NCBI RefSeq assembly: GCF_030272615.1
Contig: NC_081410.1
Location: 118,305,140 to 118,369,139 of the forward strand
Length of the DNA stretch: 64,000 bases
From: Cryptomeria japonica
Taxonomy: Eukaryota; Streptophyta; Pinopsida; Cupressales; Cupressaceae
Direction of reading: 5' to 3'
The notes under the pieces were generated by a model that saw nothing but the letters and a program-made list of their open reading frames with translations, searched no databases and was not told the origin of the DNA. Of the stretch, positions 55,025-64,000 are shown in pieces. How positions within the stretch are numbered: the first letter of the stretch is position 1; each line of letters begins with the position of its first letter. A program made the translations under genes and the position numbers.

Positions 55025-56525
55025 TCAAAGTACCCCCCCCCAAATGATGATTTTGACACTTTATATGTAGTGCGTGTACAATAGGCCACTTGCAAAGAAT
55101 GGCAAGGTGGACTTCTGATTTTGTTTTACAATTGCCCCAATAGGCTGAGAACTACAATGCAAAAGAGCAACAAGATAGATCTATGCAATACAAGTGCCAA
55201 ATTAGCCAAAAAAGACCATATGCTGAAAGTACAATTTCTACCCAAAATCACTACAAATTGATAGCATATTATGAAAGTAGAGGAAAAATTATGCACTTTA
55301 AAAAAAAACGGCACCGGAAAAGGAGTTCGTATGAGCCCAAACGGAGTCTCGGAAGTTCCAGAAACAGGGATTGGACAAGTACAGTCACCAAAAACAGAGA
55401 TTTCTGAAAAACATATTCATCAAAATCAGAAAACAATGCCACCACGTGAAAGTACACGAAAAATTAGCCCATTTAAAAAAAAATTGCACCAAAAAAGGAG
55501 CAAAAATGAGCAAGATATGGCCTTCCAAAGTTGAACTGCAAAATTGAAAAGCTCAACGGGAGGGGGCTGATAAATTTTCAAAAAATGGTGACGTCAGCAA
55601 ACTGCACGATTAAATTTGACAGTCGTATGGCTGTCGCATAAAACTTCACTCCATGCTGATGTGGCGTTCGTACTGTACGAATAGATGACGTGTCACAACA
55701 GGATTTGTAGAAAATGTTGATGTGTCCGTATGGTCTGTTGACGTGGAATTTCGTACAGTGACGTGGATGCCACGTGTCATGTTGACTAGGCAAACAGTGT
55801 GGCAAGATCCGTATGTTGACTGTGTGCTTTGGTGGCGCCCCGGAGGTGACAGCGTGGCGTGGTCCGTGGGGTCCGCGTGGATGGGCAAGAAAAGACGCGG
55901 CGGTCGACGGAAATTCCGGGCCGACGGATGGCAGTCGCCGGGATGGCGGTCATCGGAGACAAGTTGCCGGCAGCAGCAGGGTCGCTGGCAGGTGCAGGTT
56001 GTCGGCAGGGTCGGCGATGGGGCCACGGGCGGTGGTCGGAAATGGAGCCGGTGACAGAAAAAGGTAGACCGGAGAAACGGTCAGCAGCGGAGGAAGGTCG
56101 GCCGACCAGAACTTGTAGACCCTGCCAAATGCGAAGTACGAGTACGGATCGTGGGGGGGGTGTAAACCCCTGTAAAAACACTAACAATTTTTTTGATTTG
56201 ATTTTTTTTTTTTTGAAGAACTTTTGTAATATTTAAAAACTATGAAATATAAAAAAAAGATTTAAAGTATTTTTGTAGAAAAATAATTTTTTTTCAAAAC
56301 AATCCGTACCATATAGTCAAATTGGCTAAATTTTTCCTCCAAGTCCCAAATTTGACTTTCACCCAATATAGGCGAATTTATAGTCAAAATTCATGGAAAT
56401 GGCCACCCGGACGCAATGGCGAGGTCAGATCTGGTCTAGGATGCCTTCAAAAGATGCTGCTCCTCAAATCTGCCTCTTGACGCCACAATAATGTCTCTCA
56501 AAGACGAATCAATGACGCTCTAATG

Positions 56526-56537
56526 GCTTTGATACCA
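56526..56537 (-). other. primer binding site, tRNA-iMet, gag-only element
   Basis: The minus strand reads TGGTATCAAAGC, adjoining the LTR at 56538. Confidence 0.9.
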
Positions 56538-56992
56538 TGTGAGATTTTGCCAAGATCAAGAGCTCAATGAAAAGTACAAAATAGAGAGACAAAATATAGG
56601 ACAAGAATAAACCGTATTCTCATCAATAGATAAATGATTAATAGATCAATAGTTGTTGTTACAGTGAATATGATCTTGCTTATATAGGCAAGGCTATATG
56701 GATATGTGAGCACACAAACATGACACGTGGCTCAATAAGAAACAAGGATAGGTAGAAAATAGGTGTGGTAGGTAGGAGAAAGAATATAATATTCCACATG
56801 AGTTGGATCACCCACCGAAGGTGGAATGTAACAAGAAGACCACAAAAGGTGGAAATTCTCCTACACACACTATCCCAAAGTGGGACAAACACCCAAGTTG
56901 TCTCATACCCAAACTACTATGAAATGCATTATCCTAAGTAAACTTAAGTAAGGTGTAATAATATCCAACATGAATAAATAATTACACCAACA
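56538..56992 (-). repeat. 5' LTR of the gag-only element
   Basis: Plus-strand ends TGTGAGATTTTGCC...ACCAACA, nearly identical to 53143-53565 apart from one ~32-bp indel and scattered substitutions. Confidence 0.9.
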
Positions 56993-59066
56993 CAAACTCA
57001 TTCGATCTTCCTCCCGATATCTTTTTTTATGACCAACGTTTATTGCTCCCGTTTGATATATATTTTTAACATGTTTGCTTATGAATTGTCATCCATAATC
57101 TTCTTCAGTATCTTAATTTCTTCTCAGATAAAGGAATTGGTTTGTGTAACTTGTGAATGAATGGCTGCATTCTAATCACGTTTTCTTGATTTTCGAGCAT
57201 TAAAATGTTTGATTGCTCCATAGTCATTGCCGTTAATTCAAGCGCTGCCCTTGTATTACCAGAATCGTTGCCTTGATTAAATTCATTAATCACTGCTATT
57301 TATTAATCATTTACAAAGGAGTCGGCTGTTTCATAAAGTCGACCATATGCATTAATTTCTCAATAAACTCGATGCCATAACAAAATGGTCTCCGTTCTTT
57401 TTGAAGTCAGCTGCTTTTCTTAATTGACGTGTCATTCTTTCTTGTGGCGTGGCAACGTAATTCACACTTCCTAAATCATCGTTATGAACATTATCGCTGC
57501 ATCCTTTGAGACGTCGCTACTTGTCTTTGGTTGATTGAAGTCGACCATCGCTTTGGTCTCTTGATATCTTGAAGTCGACAATGCTGCTCTATTAGAATCG
57601 CTGCCTTACGAATTCATAAGTTCTTATATCCCTACTCCATTAATTATTATATCCCAAGAAAAAATATTCTTTCACGGATATTTCTATCAATGACAGACAA
57701 AGGATGTATTGTCTGAGAAAGTCGTCTGGATACGAGTTCTTTGTTTAATTCTCACAGAAGTCGGCAATGTAAATTCAGATCATTGTTGCTCAAATTGCAC
57801 TCTTTCAAATGAAGTCAACTTTGCATTACAGCCGCTGCATGAGTCATATATAGATATCACTTTTCTGTGTATGGACCTTGTTAAATCACTGCATATCAAT
57901 AATGAATTTCCGCATACAACCGCTGCATACATGTGCTTTCTGTTCAAAGTGTATTGCTGCATAATGACTGTTATTTTCTTCGAACCATGATTGTTGACTT
58001 TCTTTATTTATTATTCTTTGCTTTCAATATGAATTGCTTTCTGTATCACTGTCAATGCTCTCCATGTGCATAATCGTTGTTCCAGAAGCTTCCCTGATAT
58101 AGGTCATGTCTATCATCATCAATGTCTGATCACTGTATTTGTTTTACCGTGTATTGCTGCACCAATCTTTCTCCTTCTATGAGATGAATCTAGCCATCAA
58201 TCATATCCTCGAGTTTGAGTTCCTGGAGCTTGAACTGTCAATGATTCACCTCTGAGTGCTTGAAAGTATTATATAATGTTATACACAACATCTGTACAAG
58301 CTGTCTTCATTCTGGGCGATAATTACTCTTTAATTCATTCGTTGTCTTTACACTTGATGGTTCGCCTGCACTAACAATACTACTTGATAATACCATATTC
58401 AAAACTGATTTCACATTAGTCTTTTAGTCTGCAACAGTTGATACATTATTTCTGTTCATATAATAGTGGTTCATAGTTTTTTTTAAGTTGGTAAGAGCTG
58501 ATTCATGTTTGATGTCCTTTATATGATGTAAATTGTTGTCTAATCAAGTGTAGTCGCTTTCTTGTGAGTTCACTGCTTTATCATGTATCTGAAACTTCCA
58601 ATGAGGTTACTGCTCTTACCAAAACCTCTTCAAGTTATCTGTTTAATCCAGTGTTCAGTCAATGTTTTTCTTTATCCTTTGCTATTGTAGTTACTTGACA
58701 TTAATGATGGATCTTGTCCATACAATAATGAATCACTTTGACATCAATTATAATAGTCTTATCCATACACCTTTGGCATCAGTGACAACTACTTTGCTCC
58801 CATGACATCAATGACAACCATGCCAATAATCTCTACAGAACACCTTTGACATCAATGACAATATTTTCAACATAACTGACTATTTTAGAAGCTAGAGTTC
58901 ATCATGGATTGCCATTACAGGCAACATTGAATGGGAGGCATCTAGGTGGAGGCAATTGTTTTCTGGCACTGTTTGATGCATTGTTTTAAATCAATTATAT
59001 AGGAAGTTGAAGCTTATCATGATTCCTGAGACATGACAATCGGGCAAACTTATCATTTTAGCACAA
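56993..59066. other. no recognised gene; repeat-like AT-rich sequence
   Basis: Contains many short recurrent words (GAAGTCGACCAT, GCTGCAT, CATCAATGACAA) suggestive of an old LTR, without ends I could define. One short plus-strand stretch after an AG at 58888 reads GLPLQATLNGRHLGGGNCFL and FLALFDALF before a stop and may be a further exon of the candidate host gene. Confidence 0.5.
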
Positions 59067-61513
59067 AACTGCCTTCATTGAAGTCCGTTTTCACTTGAGT
59101 GGTGTAGGAATAAAGAGCAAAGCACTTGGAATGTTTGGATGATATGGAGTTTTATCAAATGACTATAGGAGCAGATTAGCCCATTCACGTAGATATCTGT
59201 GTAATGTCCCCTCATGTTAAAACTTTGGAAATAGGGACAATTAACTCACAGAGATCACTTGCAATAGACTTCATTCCACAAAATCTCTTAAAATAATGAT
59301 AGATGATGCTAATCAATGTTAAGATTATCTCTGCTGTGTCTAATATGTTCACTGATAATTGTGCAAGAATGATCTCTAATCTGTAATGCTGGAGTTTACT
59401 CCGCTATTTCTGATTTGACTGTGTTGTCTATGCTGTAAGATACCCCTCAACTGCTTGTAGCCCTTTCTGATATACCAATATTAATATGATATATATTCTC
59501 TTCTTAATCGCTTAGAGTGATTATGACAATTTGTTGTTTCTGATTATGACTGTCCAAGTATGCAATTTTACTTTGTATCCGTCTTAGGAGACCTTTGATC
59601 TATATATGAATGCTTACCTGTTATATACGATTATGTGGCAATTATATATGATCTTTAGAAATGATTGCTTGCCTGATTTGTCTTGTGAATTATAGCCATT
59701 CCAAGGCGCTGTGTCTGAAATGCAATGTTTGTAAATATGTGTCCAAAAGCCAAAGACTGTTTGCTCAATAAGTGTCAATCCACAAGGGGATGAAATAATA
59801 AATGAAGATGTCTGATTTGCCGATGATATAATTTGATGTCATTGGAGGGTGTTAGGGTTATAAAGTAAGCTATAAAGTTCTATGATGATCCCTTTAGAAA
59901 TGGAATTGAGTATCCTTTTATACAATGTGCTTAGGATAAGAATTTACATTACCAAGGGTGATGTCCTATGACCTTTCAGTATCGATGCCTTCATTATTGA
60001 CTTGATCACATCTTCTTATTATGCTTAAGCGCACCATTCCTCAACCGCTGCATATAGACTTAATCTGAATTAATAATTAGTCTTCTATAATTGCTACACC
60101 AAGACATTGCACTCTTTATCATGAGAATCTTCATCATAGTAATTGCCGATAGTGTTGAGATGATTCATGTCTTCTCAAATCTATTCTTTATTCTTATTTA
60201 TATAATTGATGATACACAGCCATTACTTTATCAACTATTATTGATAACAACCTCCTCCAATATGTAAGTCGACATATGGCTCCTAATCTTCATAGCATCG
60301 TTCATTGCCGTGATGTGGGATTAGCGTCACATGCTTGATTGGTCCATAAATCCTTCTAATCTATATGTTTGCTATTATGAATCGATGACCATTTGATAAG
60401 TATTAGGAGACTGCTGCATTGTATTTTGATCATTGCTCGATTATAACAGTATCTCCTTTATCGTTGTTCCACATTTCCTTTTGTAAATCGATCACTCCAT
60501 GTTATTCAACGTTGTTTTGTCTTCCATGGTTTAGTGACACCTATGGAACACGATGCTTGGTGTCTATGAACTTTATAAGTATCCTTTGCTTTAGAGTCTT
60601 TCATGCCATTAATGTACTTCGTCAATGTGCAGAGATACCGGCTCAACGTCATCTTCTCTCATATGCTTGTCTTAGTTCATAGGTCCATTGCTTGTAATTA
60701 TGTTGCTCCATAGATATGTCGTGTTGGACTACGCATCGAATAGCAAAGAGGGGATATATCTTTCTATCAACAATGCAGTTGCCGGATTAATATAATGCCG
60801 AATTGGCTGGTTTGGTCCTTATATTGATTGTATAAATTCATTCTTTGTAAACAGAAACAACTATCTTCACACATTGATGCAAGTAATGAACTCCAGCTGC
60901 GTAATGGTTACTACGGAAACCTCAGGGGAATCATGCTTGAATCATGACCACCGAATATAACACACTATGCCTATGGTTATGGTAGCACACACATAATGAA
61001 TTGTTTCTTGCTTCTCCTGATCAATAAATATCATTGTCGTAACTTTAATTGTTATCTTTTGATACACATATGATCTCCCATATATAACGCCTTCCAAAGA
61101 AGAAAACTTGGAGTGCTACGTATGTCTGATTGCTTACTACAAATTGGTATCCGTAAAGGCCATACTTATCAAGAGGCTTCCTTCGTTCATCATATATTTG
61201 TTTCTTGATAGCTCTTGTAATCTTAAATCTATTGATTATTTCATTCATCACAATTACAATCTGGTTCAGCTTATACATTGTTATGTTTATAAAGATATTA
61301 CAAGGAGCTTTCTCAAGTTGTTTGGTTCTAGAGATTTAGCATTTGAATTGGGTACATCACAATCTGCAAGGCTTTAGCTCAAGATTACCATTTTTTCAGA
61401 CTGCAAATGAAGTTTCTAGGGCTTTTATGGCAGGATTGGAGATGGAGAACCCTGTTAATATGGAACTAGAGATATTTGGAATAGGATTAGAAACGTTTTG
61501 TGTTTCCTGTTGA
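59067..61513 (+). pseudogene. candidate terminal exon interrupted by a solo LTR
   Basis: After TTATCATTTTAG the plus strand reads FIEVRFHLSGVGIKSKALGM, a TGA, then DYRSRLAHSRRYL up to the solo LTR at 59200. Removing the LTR and one ATCTG copy continues the same frame: VQLIHCYVYKDITRSFLKLF, then LAFELGTSQSARL to a TAG at 61377. A one-base shift later, ANEVSRAFMAGLEMENPVNM and ELEIFGIGLETFCVSC run to a TGA at 61511-61513, followed by AATAAA at 61517. About 130 codons with two internal stops, continuing across an insertion, suggest a decayed C-terminal exon. I do not recognise the protein. Confidence 0.4.
59200..61258 (+). mobile_element. solo LTR, 2,059 bp, duplication ATCTG
   Basis: Starts TGTAATGTCCCCTCATG and ends CATCACAATTACA, flanked by ATCTG (59195-59199 and 61259-61263). 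No coding domain. It shares only the first 12 bases with the solo LTR at 50166, so it is another family or subfamily. The frame on either side joins when it is removed. Confidence 0.75.
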
Positions 61514-64000
61514 GTGAATAAAAAATGTGTACCCACAATCATGAGCGGCACCTCTATATAACAATCTTGTTGTAATGAAGTGATAGAAGACACGTTGTTG
61601 CAAATGAAATATTTATTGTTCAATCTTTAGAGATGAGAAAGTTAAAAAATGTTTTGAGTTCCATGTTTTAAATGCTGATTTTATCTTTAATTTAATTTGC
61701 TTACCTGATTATGTATTTCCATGTTCGTTTTAAGATTTAGCTGATAAGAGACAAATCGGTATCATTTTGGTTAAGGTGGGCTTCTATTAGATTTTCTTTT
61801 AGTAGGATATTTTTTTCCCGATTGCAGTCTGTGCCATTTTCCAAGTGAAATATGTTTTTAACTGGTGCTCTTTGAATGTATTTATCCTACTGGTGTCTAT
61901 TGTGTGAGCTTCTTAAGTGGTAGACTGCACACAATATGATGAAAATATAACAGGGACGTGTTTTTATCTCAGATTATATTGTTATTTAATTGCATTTTGT
62001 GTAATCATAATGTGAGGCCTCAATTCTTTTGTTTTCCTAAAATGTGGGCAAGAATGTTATTGGTCTCTCATTTTGTAGGGTTATTTATTTGAGATTGTTA
62101 AGGTTGAGGTCTTATCAATGGTTCTTTTACTTGGCTTATGTTTACAAGTCCTAAGATAGAGATGTAATATAAGTTCTGAAATTGCATAAATGAAGCATAT
62201 GCTAGACGGGTGCACCTTCAGTGATAGCCAAACCTTGATGAAGCTGCCAGTCAACAATATAATAGTTGGTCTAGTTGTGAGAAAAAGGTGATCTGTATAT
62301 TCTAGAAGTTTTTTTCAACATGGTTAATTTAGGATCTTTATGTAATACCTATTTCTGCTGATTTTATTGGGTCCTTTATCTTAATATCATAATTATGTTG
62401 TGTTGGAACATGAGAGAGGGTGGGTTATTTCTTGTCCTATAAATATGTTGATTTGTAGAAGGTTTTTTGTTTTGTTTGAGGTGCCTTAAATTTACTGTGA
62501 ATAACAACATCTTTGTAGGTGGGTCTTGTATATATGGTTTATGTCTAGTACTTTGTGTAAGCTTCTCTTTGACAGTCTATTTTCCGATTCATAAATAGAC
62601 ATATTTGATTTGACCTTTGGAATGGAGAATTAGGATCACCAAATCAAATTGTAACTGTCAGGCAATGAAAAGACAGAAGTGTACGATTCATAAAATATGT
62701 TGATTTGTAGAAGGTTTTTTTGTTTTTTGTTTGAGGTGCCTTAAGTTTACTGTGAATAACATCTTTGTAGGTGGGTCTTGTATATATGGTTTAAGTCTAG
62801 TACTTTGTGTAAGCTTCTCTTTGACAGTCTATTTTCTGATTCATAAATAGACATATTTGATTTGACCTTTGGAATGGAGAATTAGGATCACCAAATCAAA
62901 TTGTAACTGTCAGGCAATGAAAAGACAGAAGTGTACGATTCATACATATAGTTAGGCAATTTTATTGTCAGCAAGCAGAAGTGCAATTGATTTTGAGAGG
63001 CAGGGAAAGAAAAGAAAAATGCAATTAAGCTGGCATGATTATAGATAGGATTGCTGCCGATGAAAGAAAGAATTGGGAGGTTACTGAAATATACAGAAGC
63101 ACTATTACAAGAAGGAATGCGGTGGATACTGATGGTGGAGTACTAAAAAAATGCTGCACAGCAGTGGAAATTATCATTCTGTAGGTTGCTGCTTATAACA
63201 CTGAAGATGTTTCAAACAATACATACAAGCATTTTGAGCAAACTTTTACCCTCCAAACAATGTATCTTAGGATAACACTTGAAGTGTGTTTGGTACCTTT
63301 GGATTTGATATGAATTGGAAGCAAGATGCGAAAGAGTCAAGCATAAGCAAAGAATGTTAAAGAGCATATTATTTAAGTAGTGATGTTGCAGTTCAATATA
63401 TTCTGAACCCAATTTGAGAGAGGTGGTTTCCAATACAGCCACAATAGATGATTCCTAAAGAATGTATTTTGAGATGTTGAACCCTTAAGTGTATACCAGG
63501 AGAGTAGTCACTAAGCAATTTTCATCGGTCCATATGAGATATAAATGTTTAGAGTTCATAACTCTTGTTTTTTAATTATACATCCAATTAAAATCTGTAT
63601 GTTTGCAAAAGAGAAATATTGAAGAAAATTATGTTTTGGACAATGGTGGGTTGTCAGATACCTCTACACATCACTCTTATCTTCTTGAATTGTCCTTGTT
63701 CTAGGAGTGTAGCACCAAGTCAGAATAACTATCCCTTCTTCATGCATTGGTGACACAGTACCAAACTTAATACAGGTATGAGAAATAAAAATGTTTCTTC
63801 ATGAAATGTTCCCACATTAAATTTGGAAAAGAAAACACTCTATGGGACTGTTCAAAAAGAACTAATGGTTGATAAGAACCCAAGCGGCATATTTTCCCAA
63901 CATAGCGTTTGTTCATAGGGCATTAAGCAATTTTTTGGATCAAGAATCAAGATCAGTTTCATTAGTATACCCCAGAATCAAGATTATTAAAACTATATTT
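61514..64000. other. no recognised gene
   Basis: AT-rich sequence with one recent tandem duplication. A 49-codon plus-strand frame near 63034-63182 and a 76-codon minus-strand frame (63212-63442) show no known motif and are within chance expectation. Confidence 0.6.
62441..62944. repeat. 252-bp tandem duplication
   Basis: Units 62441-62692 and 62693-62944 both begin AAATATGTTGATTTGTAG and end near GTGTACGATTCATA. They differ by only a few substitutions and one- to three-base indels, so the duplication is young relative to other repeats here. Confidence 0.93.

Larger units (their letters stand above)
53143..56992 (-). mobile_element. copia-derived gag-only LTR element (TR-GAG-like), duplication CAAAC
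   Basis: LTRs 53143-53565 and 56538-56992 are flanked by perfect CAAAC duplications (53138-53142 and 56993-56997). The right LTR adjoins a primer site, TGGTATCAAAGC, on the minus strand. The left LTR is preceded on that strand by a polypurine tract of nine G. The interior holds a gag frame and the first residues of a protease; integrase and RT are absent. The boundaries are clean, so the loss of pol predates insertion and the element was mobilised in trans. It resembles described plant TR-GAG or LARD-type elements. Confidence 0.9.

Noticed and set aside
55722-56236. Overlapping plus- and minus-strand frames in the GC-rich leader
   Set aside because: Stop codons are rare in GC-rich DNA; no frame shows a domain, and both strands are equally open.
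48770-61513. Naming the candidate host gene
   Set aside because: I considered several large plant proteins (trafficking adaptors, nucleoporins, GIGANTEA) but could not match any motif, so no function is assigned.
63034-63182. 49-codon frame MIIDRIAADERKNWEV
   Set aside because: Protein-like, but a random open stretch of this length is common and no splice context or similarity supports it.

Overview
The window looks like a gene-poor, repeat-saturated stretch of nuclear DNA from a seed plant with a large genome. A gymnosperm is plausible but not proven. The grounds are several Ty1/copia elements primed by initiator-Met tRNA, a 21-kb Ty3/gypsy element of Tat/Ogre type, a non-autonomous LTR element, a gag-only copia derivative, solo LTRs, a hAT transposase remnant, and no compact genes. 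I see no rRNA, tRNA or CRISPR array. All reading was by eye, so percentages and boundaries are estimates unless exact motifs are quoted.

Layout. 1-~4010: copia element A (minus strand), cut by the window edge, with frameshifted pol. ~4517-5005: C-terminal part of a hAT transposase. 5965-9336: composite LTR-derived insertion bounded by TG...CA ends and an A5 duplication. 11642-15545: minus-strand non-autonomous LTR element (LARD-like) with ~1-kb LTRs. 20029-26446: copia element B (minus) with 178-bp LTRs; a foreign solo LTR (24560-25858, duplication GGTTT) sits in its leader. 27302-48292: giant Ty3/gypsy element (plus) with LTRs of about 6.35 and 6.48 kb. 50166-51943: solo LTR (duplication TTTAG). 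53143-56992: copia derivative that keeps only gag (duplication CAAAC). 59200-61258: solo LTR (duplication ATCTG). 62441-62944: recent 252-bp tandem duplication.

The most notable object is the gypsy element. Each LTR carries a degraded reading frame of roughly 1,100 codons, placed upstream of the putative TATA box and therefore in U3. The internal region encodes gag, protease, an additional RNase H domain lying upstream of the reverse transcriptase, RT with its own RNase H, and integrase. All of its genes are broken by stops and frameshifts, and several catalytic residues are changed, so this copy cannot be autonomous.

Between the mobile elements are short plus-strand stretches that read like exons of an old multi-exon host gene (48770-48893, 49187-49217, 49738-49801, 51961-52110, and 59067-61513 around the solo LTR; possibly also ~5755-9497 and 16055-16146). 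Splice sites and phases fit for the first four, but several in-frame stops are present. I do not recognise the protein and treat it as a candidate pseudogene.
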